Shown: positions 34,305 to 42,943 of the stretch, one piece after another | How positions within the stretch are numbered: position 1 is the first letter of the stretch | Layout: every line of letters begins with the position of its first letter | DNA from: Desulfuromonadaceae bacterium | Lineage (GTDB): Bacteria; Desulfobacterota; Desulfuromonadia; Geobacterales; Pseudopelobacteraceae | NCBI GenBank assembly: GCA_028687585.1 | Contig: JAQTZV010000007.1 | Coordinates: forward strand, 1 to 64,000 | Direction of reading: 5' to 3' | Length of the DNA stretch: 64,000 nt | The notes under the pieces: generated by a model | Databases searched by the model: none | Told to the model about the DNA's origin: nothing | The model's input: only the letters and a program-made list of their open reading frames with translations | Position numbers and translations under genes: made by a program

Positions 34305-34940
34305 GTGAGAAAAGGAAAATTTATCGTATTTGAAGGAATCAACGGTTCCGGCGCCCAGGTCAAAGCAGCAATCGTTGCGTTACATAAGTCACTGACTGAA
34401 AAAAAACTTGAAGTTGTTGAATGTGCCAATCCTGATTCCGGCCGCGTTAAGGAACTTGGCTTCGAGAGTCTCCTTAACTGGTCGTTCGGTTCTGATTTAC
34501 GGGCTGATTTCCTTTTTGAATGCGCCGTGCGTTCGCAGATATTCACCAATATTGTACGTCCGGCGTTGGAACTGAATAAGGTGGTGTTATGCAAGCAATC
34601 GAGCATTTCATCGCTGGCAAATGCCCATGTCAGCGGCACAACCCAGCATTTTGACGTGCTGCGCCTTCTGGAAAAGATATCCCGGGGACATCTCTTCGAT
34701 GATGAGGTGTACCCCGATCTGACTATTTTCATGGATGTGCCGCCGGAAGAGGCGTGCGAGCGGATTGAGGATGTTCTGCAGATTCATCATGAAGGAGGAC
34801 TTGAGTACTATCGACACATGCAGGCGTTTTACCTCAGAGAGTTGAAGCGCTGGCGTGGGGTACGGGTTGATGCCTCATTCTCCCGGAGCCCGGAGGAAAT
34901 TTCAGCGGATGTACTGGCAGCGGTCAAAGCCATTCTGTAA
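34305..34940 (+). CDS. thymidylate kinase-like protein with altered P-loop
   Basis: The 211-residue protein resembles dTMP kinase from its start (KGKFIVFEGINGSG) to its end (SPEEISADVLAAVKAIL), including FMDVPPEEACERI. The P-loop GxxGxGKT reads GINGSGAQ, so the phosphate-binding lysine is missing, and the DRY-type motif is replaced by CKQSSI. It is probably not a nucleotide kinase. It lies 19 bases after the biotin carboxylase gene and ends in a terminator ahead of the mutase. Start is GTG at 34305 with AGGAGG ahead. Confidence 0.75.
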   Translation: MRKGKFIVFEGINGSGAQVKAAIVALHKSLTEKKLEVVECANPDSGRVKELGFESLLNWSFGSDLRADFLFECAVRSQIFTNIVRPALELNKVVLCKQSSISSLANAHVSGTTQHFDVLRLLEKISRGHLFDDEVYPDLTIFMDVPPEEACERIEDVLQIHHEGGLEYYRHMQAFYLRELKRWRGVRVDASFSRSPEEISADVLAAVKAIL

Positions 34941-34963
34941 ATAACAAAGCCGGTTATACGAAA

Positions 34964-34994
34964 TCCCCCTTTGTTTTGAAGGGGGACTTTTTTT
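34964..34994 (+). terminator. terminator between the kinase-like gene and the mutase
   Basis: TCCCCCTT pairs with GAAGGGGGA around a TGTTTT loop, followed by seven T. The mutase ribosome binding site follows within 15 bases, so partial read-through is likely. Confidence 0.85.
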
Positions 34995-35019
34995 GTCATC
35001 AATGCAAAGGAGTTCACCA

Positions 35020-36672
35020 ATGAGCATCAGCGACAGCAAACTGAAGTGGAATGAGAAGGTTATCAAAAGCCTCGCCAAGTCACCGGAGCGGATGGACCCG
35101 TTTCTGACCTCCTCCAATCTGGAGATGGAGCGCTGCTTTACCCCCGGTTTTGATTATCCCGGTTATGAAGAACAGCTCGGCCTTCCGGGCGAGTACCCCT
35201 ACACCCGTGGCGTGCAGCCGACCATGTATCGCGGGCGCTTCTGGACCATGCGTCAGTACGCCGGTTTCGGCACCGCCAAAGAATCCAACGAACGATATAA
35301 ATATCTCCTCTCCGCCGGTCAGACAGGGCTCTCAATCGCCTTTGACCTGCCGACCCAGATGGGGTATGACTCAGATGCCGGCATGAGCCTTGGCGAAGTC
35401 GGTAAAGTAGGCGTAGCGATCGATTCGCTGGCCGACATGGAAATCCTCTTCGATGGCATACCGCTCGACAAGGTCTCTACCTCCATGACGATCAACTCCA
35501 CCGCAGCCATTCTGCTCTGCATGTACATTGCCGTTGCCGAAAAGCAGGGGGTTTCCGCGGATAAAATCTCCGGAACAATTCAGAATGATATCCTTAAAGA
35601 GTATATGGCCCGCGGTACCTACATATACCCGCCCAAAGAGTCGATGCGCATCATCACCGACATTTTCGCCTACTGTAAAGACAATGTCCCCAAGTGGAAT
35701 ACCATCTCCATCTCCGGCTACCACATTCGCGAGGCCGGTTCCAGCGCCGTGCAGGAAGTCGCCTTCACGCTTGCAGATGGCATCGCCTACGTTGAGGCCG
35801 CCATCAAGGCTGGTCTGGAAGTTGATGAATTTGCCCCGCGTCTGGCCTTTTTCTTCAATGCCCACAACAATCTTTTTGAAGAGGTGGCTAAGTTCCGTGC
35901 TGCTCGCCGTATCTGGGGAAAAATCATGAAAGAGCGCTTCGGCGCCAAAGATCCGAAATCACAAATGCTCCGCTTTCACACCCAGACTGCCGGCTGCACT
36001 CTGACCGCCCAACAGCCGGACAATAACATCATGCGTGTCACCATTCAGGCGCTCTCTGCTGTTCTGGGTGGAACCCAGTCACTGCACACCAACTCCCGCG
36101 ACGAAGCACTGGCCCTGCCGACGGAAGACTCCGTCCGCATCGCTCTCCGTACCCAGCAGGTCATTGCTTATGAATCCGGAGCGGCAGACAGCATAGATCC
36201 GCTGGCTGGATCGTTCCTGGTAGAATCGTTGACTGATCAGATTGAAGCTGCGGCACTTGACTATATAGAAAAGATTGATAAACTTGGCGGTGCCGTCGAA
36301 GCAATCTCGCGTGGTTTCCAGCAGAAAGAGATTCAGGATTCAGCCTACGCGTACCAGAAAGCCATCGAGAAAGAGCAGCTGATCATTGTCGGTGTTAACA
36401 AATTTACCGTCAAAGAACCACCTCCAACCGGACTGCTGCGTGTCAAGGAAGAGGTGGAAATTTCCCAGAAGGCTTCACTGGCTGCGATGAAAGGCGGACG
36501 TGACGCTGCAGCTGTTGCGACAGCACTGGCAACACTGGAAAAAGCCGCAAAAAGTACAGATAACCTGATGCCGTATATTCTGGCAGCGGTAAAGACATAT
36601 GCAACACTCGGGGAAATTGCAGACGTGTTCAGAGGGGTATTCGGGAAACATACTGAGACGGTCGTTCTGTAA
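35020..36672 (+). CDS. methylmalonyl-CoA mutase, catalytic (N-terminal) subunit
   Basis: The 550-residue protein is the TIM-barrel part of methylmalonyl-CoA mutase: [49 protein letters not shown], and [19 protein letters not shown]. It interconverts succinyl-CoA and methylmalonyl-CoA with adenosylcobalamin. The cobalamin-binding domain with DxHxxG is absent, so a separate small subunit must be coded outside the window. AAGGAG seven bases ahead of the ATG at 35020 fixes the start. A repeat and the epimerase gene follow. Confidence 0.93.
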   Translation: MSISDSKLKWNEKVIKSLAKSPERMDPFLTSSNLEMERCFTPGFDYPGYEEQLGLPGEYPYTRGVQPTMYRGRFWTMRQYAGFGTAKESNERYKYLLSAGQTGLSIAFDLPTQMGYDSDAGMSLGEVGKVGVAIDSLADMEILFDGIPLDKVSTSMTINSTAAILLCMYIAVAEKQGVSADKISGTIQNDILKEYMARGTYIYPPKESMRIITDIFAYCKDNVPKWNTISISGYHIREAGSSAVQEVAFTLADGIAYVEAAIKAGLEVDEFAPRLAFFFNAHNNLFEEVAKFRAARRIWGKIMKERFGAKDPKSQMLRFHTQTAGCTLTAQQPDNNIMRVTIQALSAVLGGTQSLHTNSRDEALALPTEDSVRIALRTQQVIAYESGAADSIDPLAGSFLVESLTDQIEAAALDYIEKIDKLGGAVEAISRGFQQKEIQDSAYAYQKAIEKEQLIIVGVNKFTVKEPPPTGLLRVKEEVEISQKASLAAMKGGRDAAAVATALATLEKAAKSTDNLMPYILAAVKTYATLGEIADVFRGVFGKHTETVVL

Positions 36673-36685
36673 ATCAAGAATAATT

Positions 36686-36790
36686 CACCACGGAGACACG
36701 GAGAAACCAAGATCAAAAGCCTTAAGCCTTTGGGTTAAACCAAAAATGATTTTTGTTTTGACTTTCTCCGTGTCTCCGTGTCTCCGTGGT
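36686..36790. repeat. CCACGGAGACACGGAG-type palindromic element, copy 3
   Basis: The left end (36686-36706) CACCACGGAGACACGGAGAA is matched by the right end (36764-36790), where the unit CCGTGTCT is duplicated. The interior matches copy 1. It separates the mutase and epimerase genes and ends five bases before the epimerase ribosome binding site. Confidence 0.9.
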
Positions 36791-36807
36791 AATAAAGGAT
36801 CTTGTCT

Positions 36808-37212
36808 ATGCTGACTAAAATAAATCATATCGGAATCGCAGTACAATCCCTCGCCGCCGCTATTCCCTTTTACCGCGACAACCTCGGGATGGCATTTGCC
36901 GGGATCGAAGAGGTATCTGACCAGAAGGTGCGGGTGGCCATGCTGGCGGTCGGTGAATCAAAGATAGAATTATTGGAGCCAACCTCCGCAGAGAGTCCTG
37001 TTGCCAAATTCATAGAGAAAAACGGTGTCGGCATCCACCATATAGCCTACGAGGTTACCGATATCGAGGCGGCCATTGCCAAATTACTGGCAGACGGTGC
37101 CCGTATGGTGGATGAAAAACCGCGCAATGGTGCACATGGGACACGCATCGCTTTTATACATCCGAAGAGCAGTCTGGGTGTGCTGACGGAGTTGTGTCAG
37201 TGTGGACGCTGA
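36808..37212 (+). CDS. mce: methylmalonyl-CoA epimerase
   Basis: This small metalloenzyme inverts the 2-carbon of methylmalonyl-CoA, linking the carboxylase product to the mutase. The 134 residues have the vicinal-oxygen-chelate metal residues in HIGIAV, the GIHHIAYEV stretch and the C-terminal VLTELCQ. AAGGA eight bases ahead of the ATG at 36808 fixes the start. It completes the propionyl-CoA to succinyl-CoA route with the genes upstream. Confidence 0.94.
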   Translation: MLTKINHIGIAVQSLAAAIPFYRDNLGMAFAGIEEVSDQKVRVAMLAVGESKIELLEPTSAESPVAKFIEKNGVGIHHIAYEVTDIEAAIAKLLADGARMVDEKPRNGAHGTRIAFIHPKSSLGVLTELCQCGR

Positions 37213-37276
37213 ATGTTGCAATAGCGGGATAAAAATAAGTTGCTGTTCTATTTTATGAATAAAAGAGAATTTAAAG

Positions 37277-37304
37277 TTGACATTTGTTTGATTTGTTGTA
37301 TATT
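37277..37304 (+). promoter_or_regulatory. probable promoter of the porin
   Basis: TTGACA (37277-37282) and TATATT (37299-37304) are 16 bases apart. Transcription from here would give a leader of about 330 bases before the porin ATG. Confidence 0.7.
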
Positions 37305-37311
37305 CGCGCCA

Positions 37312-37639
37312 ATCGAATAGAACGAAGCCTGAAACAAACGAACCTATTAGTAGCTGACCGATTATTGCAACGAAGCTCCAGCACAGCTGGCAGCGACGAC
37401 CGGGGGCGAAACACACTGTGAACGTTTCAGAAATTACAAAAATAAGTATAGGAATAAATATACCTTTACGCACCTGCTTTTGAGCCGGATGCGTAAAGGT
37501 ATTTGCATTAAAGAACCTGATTTGAGAAATTAGGCCAAATTTACTCCGAAAGGTGGTGAGCAGCGGCATCAATCAAAGTACGACAGACTGTTAACCGCAG
37601 TTGTACAAGCAACTAAATTTATAAAATGGGAGGAACACA
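37312..37639 (+). other. long structured leader of the porin mRNA
   Basis: This gene-free stretch holds several hairpins: a closing stem CTGAAAC (37329-37335) with GTTTCAG (37424-37430), an inner CCAGC/GCTGG hairpin near 37378-37390, a perfect 13-base-pair stem 37460-37472 with 37490-37502, and a 7-pair stem just before the ribosome binding site (GTACGAC with GTTGTAC). I compared it by eye with GEMM, cobalamin and other common riboswitch cores and found no match. GGGAGG precedes the porin ATG. Confidence 0.55.
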
Positions 37640-38995
37640 ATGAATTTTAAGAAAACAGTAGCAATCGCAGCAGCAGCAGGTGCCTTGGCAGCGGTTTCCG
37701 TACCGGCTTTTGCCCTCGAGAACGAGTTCCACGGTATGTACCGCCTGCGTGCGATGATGTCGAATTATGAGAACGCCGGCGGTGGTGCGTTGCATGCTGG
37801 AACAACGGCCGATCCTACGCCGACCCTTACAGTTTTTGAACAACGCGCCCGTCTCCAATACATCGCTAAAACCAGTGCTGATCTGAAACTGGTGACTCAT
37901 TTCGAGATCGACTCCAGTTGGGGTGACACCGCATATTCAACTGGTCGTGGTGCCGGTGGAGCACAGGCTGCCGATACCGTTAACCTCGAGACAAAAAACG
38001 TGTATCTTGATTTCAATGAATCGCTGACCGGAGCAAACGTCAAGGTCGGTATTCAGGGCGTATCCGATGCCTATAAAGGTATTCTTGTTACTGATGATAT
38101 GGCAGGAATCCTGGCCACCAAGAAATTCGGTGCCCTGACAGGAACTGCCGGCTTCTTCCGTCTGCAAGATTTTAATGGCCGCCCTTCAACAAACCCTGCG
38201 CCGACTGGCAGGAAGAACCTTGACCTCTACCTTCTTGACGCCAAGTTCGCCGTTTCCAAGGACCTGACCGTCGGCGGTTCTTACTATCTGGTCAGCAGAG
38301 ATGACCAATTCAACGCCCAGAATATGCATATGATTGGCGCCAACGTCGCTGCAAAATTCAATAACATCACCGCTGACGGATTCCTTGCGTATCAGACGGG
38401 TGATGCGATAATGGCCACGACTAAACAAGATCTCTCCGCTTTTGCCGCACAGGCTGCGATCAAAGCTGATCTTGGTGCAGCAGGAACTGTACGCGGTAAT
38501 GTTCTGTACACATCCGGCGATAACCATGCTGCCAATAGTAGAAAAAACGATTCATGGCAGTGTATTAACAGCGGCGATGCACTGACAACGTCTTCAGCTT
38601 CCTACTACGACTCCAAAATGATGCTTCTTATGAGAAATGTTGTTAATATGGACACTGATAAAGCGCTTATTATGTACACCAATAATAATAACCGCGGACT
38701 TACGCTGTTGACGGTCGGGTATGATTTCAAATTTAATGATAAGCTTGCTGCTTCAGCTAACCTTGGTTACGGCGCCGCTTCAGAAAAGCATGGCGCCAAT
38801 TCTGCTTCAATCGGTACTGAGGTAAATGCTCAGGTTGACTACAAGCTGTTCAGCAACCTGACTGCCAGCTTCCAGTGGGCATATGTATTCCTGGGTGACG
38901 GTATGAATAAAAATAATGCCGTCCTTCTTTCCGGCGGCAAGGCAGATGCTGATGATCCTTACCTGACAGCTTTAATGTTGAACTACTCGTTCTAA
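37640..38995 (+). CDS. outer-membrane beta-barrel porin
   Basis: The 451-residue protein has a clear signal peptide ending VPAFA (about residue 24) and then alternating amphipathic strands throughout, ending in a C-terminal phenylalanine (LMLNYSF), the usual outer-membrane insertion signal. Barrels of this form allow passive diffusion of small solutes. The substrate is not evident. A long leader precedes it and a strong terminator follows, so it is transcribed alone, and its codon use suggests high expression. Confidence 0.85.
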   Translation: MNFKKTVAIAAAAGALAAVSVPAFALENEFHGMYRLRAMMSNYENAGGGALHAGTTADPTPTLTVFEQRARLQYIAKTSADLKLVTHFEIDSSWGDTAYSTGRGAGGAQAADTVNLETKNVYLDFNESLTGANVKVGIQGVSDAYKGILVTDDMAGILATKKFGALTGTAGFFRLQDFNGRPSTNPAPTGRKNLDLYLLDAKFAVSKDLTVGGSYYLVSRDDQFNAQNMHMIGANVAAKFNNITADGFLAYQTGDAIMATTKQDLSAFAAQAAIKADLGAAGTVRGNVLYTSGDNHAANSRKNDSWQCINSGDALTTSSASYYDSKMMLLMRNVVNMDTDKALIMYTNNNNRGLTLLTVGYDFKFNDKLAASANLGYGAASEKHGANSASIGTEVNAQVDYKLFSNLTASFQWAYVFLGDGMNKNNAVLLSGGKADADDPYLTALMLNYSF

Positions 38996-39021
38996 TTTAC
39001 TGATTCAGTAAATGCGTACGG

Positions 39022-39050
39022 AAGGGCGGGAGTGATCCCGCCCTTTTTTT
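39022..39050 (+). terminator. terminator after the porin
   Basis: AAGGGCGGGA (39022-39031) pairs with TCCCGCCCTT (39036-39045) over a four-base loop and is followed by T. Confidence 0.93.
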
Positions 39051-39052
39051 AG

Positions 39053-39079
39053 TTGATTTCGGAGAAATTTGTGTATAAT
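39053..39079 (+). promoter_or_regulatory. probable promoter of the exported propeller-like protein
   Basis: TTGATT (39053-39058) and a perfect TATAAT (39074-39079) are 15 bases apart. The gene starts 35 bases further on. Confidence 0.6.
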
Positions 39080-39113
39080 GCGTCAGTTGTAAATTGACGT
39101 TGGAGGTTAGAGC

Positions 39114-40580
39114 ATGTGTAAACCGATTTTCCTGATGGCTGCCCTGTTGATTTCATTGACTGCAGCCCCCTCTTTTGCGGACCAGATACGCCTGTATGTG
39201 TCTGGTATAGAGACGGTCGGCGTATCGAATAAGGATGAAATGAAAGTTGTTGTGCAGACGCTGCTGGCATCGCGGCTAAACAGCGCCGGAATAGCCTCTG
39301 TGGAAAGTCTGGCAGAAGCTGACGTGGTGGTGAGCGGCACCTATATTTCCACCGGCAGGCTGTTCAGTGTCGATGCCGTTGCAAAAACAACCGCCGGAAA
39401 AACGCTTGCGCGTGCGTTTGTGCAGGGAGAAAAACCGGACGATCTCATTCCGTCAGTAGGTGCTCTTGCTGAAAAGCTCTCTTCTCAGTTAGTCAAAGTA
39501 TACTCCCGTGACAAGGCCGTCGCTACACCGGCCATTGAAATTCCACACAACACTTCTGTCGTTACAGCGCCGGTCAGTGATTTTATCAAGCCGCAGACGG
39601 AGGGACCCCGAAGTTCATCCGACTGGGTCAGTCCACGTCTGACCGGTGCAGCAAATCTTATGGCTTTGGGAGCGACACTGCCGGGCGGGTCACGGCAGAT
39701 TTTTCTGGCTGAAAGCCATCGGCTCGCTTACTATCGCCAGAGCGCTGATATGAAGCTGGTAGCCGAGGTTGAGCTGAGTCCGGCGGGAAAAATAATTTCC
39801 CTGGATACACTTCAGGGGAGCGACGGCAGCGTTGATATCTACGTTACGATCATCCGCAGAAACGAGCCGGCGTCCCAGGTATGGCAGGTCAAGGGTGATA
39901 AACTGGTTCTGGTTGCGGATAAACTCGCCTACTTCTTCCGTACGGCAAACCTGTTCGGCGCTCAAAAAAAATTATATGCCCAGGCTATGGGGCGCAACGA
40001 AGATTTCTATGGCACTGTCGCTGAGGCATCACGGAGCGGTTCAAGCATTATTCTGAAAACTAAGATTGCCATGCCACGATTCGGTACGATCTACAGTTTT
40101 AACCAGTTTCGGGATCGTGACGGTAAAGCGTTTACGACGGTTATTAATCCTGACGGCTATCTGATCGTGTATGACCAGCAGTTGAAAGAACTCTGGAGGA
40201 GCAACGATAAGTTCGGCGGCTCTGAATTGTACTTCCAGAAAGAAGATGATCTCAACATGCGGCTGACCGGAGAGTTGACCCGCTGGATATTCATGAATCA
40301 GCGCATGCAGGTGTCTTCGAAAGGTGAAATTGTGGTCGGGAAAAACGATGGTTTCTGGGTATTGGGAAACTCCCGTTCCTATAAGCGTGGTGCGGTGTAC
40401 TGTCTGGCCTGGAACGGATCGAGTCTGGAGGAAAAGTGGCGCACGCGTGACACCCAGAATTATATGCCCGATTTCTTTTATGATGAGGCGCACAATGAGC
40501 TGCTGTTGTTGCAGACCGTTCAGCGGCCCGGATTGTCCGAACGCGGAGCTTCATCACTGACGATCAAGAAGGTTGAGTAG
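39114..40580 (+). CDS. exported protein with FlgO/CsgG-like N-domain and propeller-like C-part
   Basis: The 488-residue protein has a signal peptide (1-22, ending SFADQ). Residues about 24-130 look like the small alpha/beta domain of FlgO/TolB-N-like exported proteins (VVVSGTYISTGRLFSVDAVA). The remainder has repeated WD-like strands with aspartate turns (SDGSVDIYVT, RDRDGKAFTTVINPDGYLIVYD, SKGEIVVGKNDGFWVLG), typical of FG-GAP/VCBS propellers. Its role is unknown. It stands alone between two terminators. Confidence 0.7.
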   Translation: MCKPIFLMAALLISLTAAPSFADQIRLYVSGIETVGVSNKDEMKVVVQTLLASRLNSAGIASVESLAEADVVVSGTYISTGRLFSVDAVAKTTAGKTLARAFVQGEKPDDLIPSVGALAEKLSSQLVKVYSRDKAVATPAIEIPHNTSVVTAPVSDFIKPQTEGPRSSSDWVSPRLTGAANLMALGATLPGGSRQIFLAESHRLAYYRQSADMKLVAEVELSPAGKIISLDTLQGSDGSVDIYVTIIRRNEPASQVWQVKGDKLVLVADKLAYFFRTANLFGAQKKLYAQAMGRNEDFYGTVAEASRSGSSIILKTKIAMPRFGTIYSFNQFRDRDGKAFTTVINPDGYLIVYDQQLKELWRSNDKFGGSELYFQKEDDLNMRLTGELTRWIFMNQRMQVSSKGEIVVGKNDGFWVLGNSRSYKRGAVYCLAWNGSSLEEKWRTRDTQNYMPDFFYDEAHNELLLLQTVQRPGLSERGASSLTIKKVE

Positions 40581-40614
40581 ATACTCCCTTTGTATCAGAT
40601 GGTTGAAGGCAACG

Positions 40615-40639
40615 AGGCGGGAGCGATCCCGCCTTTTTT
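40615..40639 (+). terminator. terminator after the propeller-like gene
   Basis: AGGCGGGA (40615-40622) pairs with TCCCGCCT (40627-40634) and is followed by a T run. Confidence 0.9.
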
Positions 40640-40652
40640 AATGGTCTTTCCT

Positions 40653-40681
40653 TTGACGATTGCAAGTGACTGTGCTACATT
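40653..40681 (+). promoter_or_regulatory. probable promoter of parAB
   Basis: TTGACG (40653-40658) and TACATT (40676-40681) are 17 bases apart, 49 bases before the parA start. Confidence 0.6.
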
Positions 40682-40729
40682 CGCGCCACACGAAATCCGA
40701 AAACAATTACTAAACGTCTGACTTACGGA

Positions 40730-41539
40730 ATGTCCCCTGAAAAGAGCATAATTCCTTTGAATTCCCAAACTAAAATAATCTGTATGGCCAATCAGAAAGG
40801 TGGCGTCGGCAAAACGACCACTGCTGTTAATCTTGCCGCATGCCTGGCTGCAGCGGAGCGCCCTACGTTGCTGATTGATTTCGATCCGCAGGGAAATGCT
40901 ACCAGCGGGGTCGGAGTTGATAAAGCTACGCTCAAGAAAACGGTATATGACGCCTTAATTAACGAAATCGACCCGAACGGACTGATTGTTGATACCGGCC
41001 ATCCCTTTCTGCATATTCTGCCTGCCAATTCCGAACTGGCTGGAGCCGAGCTGGAACTGGCATCGGAAATCGCAAGGGAGCAGCGGTTGAAGTTTGTTCT
41101 GGCATCGTTGATCAAGCAGTACAGCTATATCATTATCGATTGCCCCCCCTCGCTGAATCTTCTGACAATCAATGCCCTGACTGCTGCCGGTTCGGTGCTG
41201 ATACCGCTTCAGTGTGAGTTTTACGCCATGGAAGGGCTTTCGCAGATACTGCGTACCATTCAGTTGATTCAGAAAATGATAAACCCGTTATTGAAAATCG
41301 AAGGCATCCTGCTGACCATGTATGATGCACGTGGCAATCTGGGTAAAGAGGTGGCAGCCGAAATTCGATCCCATTTCCCCGGGCAGGTGTTTGAGTCTGT
41401 AATCCCGCGCAACGTCCGATTGGCGGAAGCGCCAAGTCATGGCAAGCCGATTATATATTACGATATTACTTCGCGCGGCGCCGCCAGTTATCTACAGCTG
41501 GCCCGTGAGATCATCCAGAGGGAGAATAGCAATGGCTAA
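40730..41539 (+). CDS. parA: chromosome partitioning ATPase ParA/Soj
   Basis: ParA is a deviant Walker ATPase that moves ParB-bound origins. The 269-residue protein has KGGVGKTT (23-30), IDFDPQGNATSGVG and IIIDCPPSLNLLT. The N-terminus is about 15 residues longer than the core; an internal ATG at 40784 (MANQKGGV) lacks a ribosome binding site, so 40730 with CGGA close ahead is kept with moderate certainty. It overlaps parB by eight bases. Confidence 0.92.
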   Translation: MSPEKSIIPLNSQTKIICMANQKGGVGKTTTAVNLAACLAAAERPTLLIDFDPQGNATSGVGVDKATLKKTVYDALINEIDPNGLIVDTGHPFLHILPANSELAGAELELASEIAREQRLKFVLASLIKQYSYIIIDCPPSLNLLTINALTAAGSVLIPLQCEFYAMEGLSQILRTIQLIQKMINPLLKIEGILLTMYDARGNLGKEVAAEIRSHFPGQVFESVIPRNVRLAEAPSHGKPIIYYDITSRGAASYLQLAREIIQRENSNG

Positions 41540-42386
41540 AATAGGCGGCCTCGGCAAAGGGATGGCTGCGCTGCTTCAGGTAACGGAAAAAGTCGATGAA
41601 TCAAAAAACTACTTTATCTGTCCGATTGAAAAGATCCACCCGAATCGCAATCAACCGCGCAAGCATTTTGCATCTGAGAAACTGGAGGAGTTGGCCGCCT
41701 CAATCCGCGAAAAGGGGATTATTCAGCCGCTGGTTGTTACCAGAAGAGATGACGGTTACGAAATTATAGCCGGTGAACGTCGTTGGCGGGCTGCCCAGAA
41801 AGCCGGACTGCACGAGATTCCGGTCGTTATTCGTGATGCTACGCCGGATGCTGTAATGGAGCTGGCTCTGATCGAGAATATTCAACGTCAGGATCTGAAT
41901 GCTATCGAAGAGGCGAATGCCTACCGCTCGCTGGTAGAGCATTTCAGTATATCTCAGGATGATGTCGCCCGCAGGGTCGGCAAGAACCGCTCAACGGTTA
42001 CCAACGCACTGCGACTACTCAAACTGCCGGAAGACATTCAAAAGGATATCGTTGAGGAGCGGCTCAGCATGGGACATGCCCGGGCTCTGTTAGCGCTTGA
42101 CAGTGGTGAGCTGATTGAGAAAGCGCGTCACGAGATACTGCACCGCCAGCTAAGCGTTCGTGCTACCGAAGAGCTCGTCCGCCGGCTGAAAATCAATCCC
42201 CAGCCAGGGTCGGTGAAGCGTATGCAACAGCCGGATCTGCTGATGTCGTCGCTGGAAGAACAGCTGCAGAAACGCTTCCAGTCACGGGTAGCAATTCGTA
42301 AGGTAGGGTCAAAAGGCGGTCGGCTGGAAATTCACTTCAGTGATTCGGATGAATTGACGAGGATTATTGACCTTCTGGATATCTAG
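41532..42386 (+). CDS. parB: chromosome partitioning protein ParB
   Basis: ParB binds parS sites near the origin and uses CTP to slide along DNA. The 284-residue protein has the start KIGGLGKGMAALL, the CTP motif GERRWRAA preceded by ENIQRQDLNA, the helix-turn-helix VARRVGKNRSTVTNALRLLKLP and a C-terminal dimer domain. GGAG lies ahead of the ATG at 41532 inside parA. No consensus parS (TGTTTCACGTGAAACA) was seen in the window by eye. Confidence 0.95.
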   Translation: MAKIGGLGKGMAALLQVTEKVDESKNYFICPIEKIHPNRNQPRKHFASEKLEELAASIREKGIIQPLVVTRRDDGYEIIAGERRWRAAQKAGLHEIPVVIRDATPDAVMELALIENIQRQDLNAIEEANAYRSLVEHFSISQDDVARRVGKNRSTVTNALRLLKLPEDIQKDIVEERLSMGHARALLALDSGELIEKARHEILHRQLSVRATEELVRRLKINPQPGSVKRMQQPDLLMSSLEEQLQKRFQSRVAIRKVGSKGGRLEIHFSDSDELTRIIDLLDI

Positions 42387-42420
42387 GAAAGAAAAAACTG
42401 TAAACATTTTGTTAAATATC

Positions 42421-42449
42421 TTGACAACAGCTCGTAAATGATGATAGTT
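42421..42449 (+). promoter_or_regulatory. probable promoter of the atp operon
   Basis: TTGACA (42421-42426) is followed at 16-17 bases by GATAGT/ATAGTT (42443-42449), 67 bases ahead of the first atp gene. Confidence 0.55.
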
Positions 42450-42515
42450 AGCGTCTGTTTTACACCCGTATCTGGGATACAGTATACAACTCAGCATACC
42501 TGCAAGGGGTAGGTC

Positions 42516-42941
42516 GTGATAGAATTAAATTTATCGTTTGTTATCCAGCTGATCAATTTCGGCATCCTCGTTCTTGTCCTTAACGTCTTTCTGTACAAGC
42601 CAATCCGCAAGGTATTGGCCGACCGCCGTCAGGTGATCGACTCGGCACGTGAGAAGACCGTGTCGGTTGATGCAGAAGTTCAGGTCAAGATGGACCAGTA
42701 TGAAGCTCGTCTGCACGCTGCAAAGGCAGAAGCCGGTGCCCGCCGTGCCGAGGCTCTGAAGCTTGCTCAGGCTGAAGAAGCGGCGGTTCTTGAGAAAGCC
42801 CGTAAGCAGGCTTCCGAATCTCTGGCCTCAATCAGGGACAGGGTTGCCAAGGAAGCCGGCGAAGCGCGTGAGCTGCTGAAAAAGCAGGCCGAGGTTCTGT
42901 CCGGTACTATCTGCGAAAAAATTCTCGGGAGGAGCCTGTAG
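42516..42941 (+). CDS. atpF': ATP synthase F0 subunit b'
   Basis: The 141-residue protein has one N-terminal membrane helix (about 5-25: FVIQLINFGILVLVLNVFLYKP) and a long charged coiled coil, the layout of peripheral-stalk subunit b or b'. It starts at GTG with GGGGT ahead. With the longer b subunit after it, it forms a b/b' heterodimer stator, as in photosynthetic bacteria and many Deltaproteobacteria. Gene symbol usage for b' varies. Confidence 0.88.
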   Translation: MIELNLSFVIQLINFGILVLVLNVFLYKPIRKVLADRRQVIDSAREKTVSVDAEVQVKMDQYEARLHAAKAEAGARRAEALKLAQAEEAAVLEKARKQASESLASIRDRVAKEAGEARELLKKQAEVLSGTICEKILGRSL

Positions 42942-42943
42942 TT

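Noticed and set aside
37213..37639. Known riboswitch (GEMM, cobalamin) or tRNA in the porin leader
   Set aside because: The GEMM core, a B12 box and a cloverleaf were looked for by eye and are not there; only generic hairpins remain.
40581..42515. parS site near parAB
   Set aside because: No sequence close to TGTTTCACGTGAAACA was seen by eye in or around the par genes.
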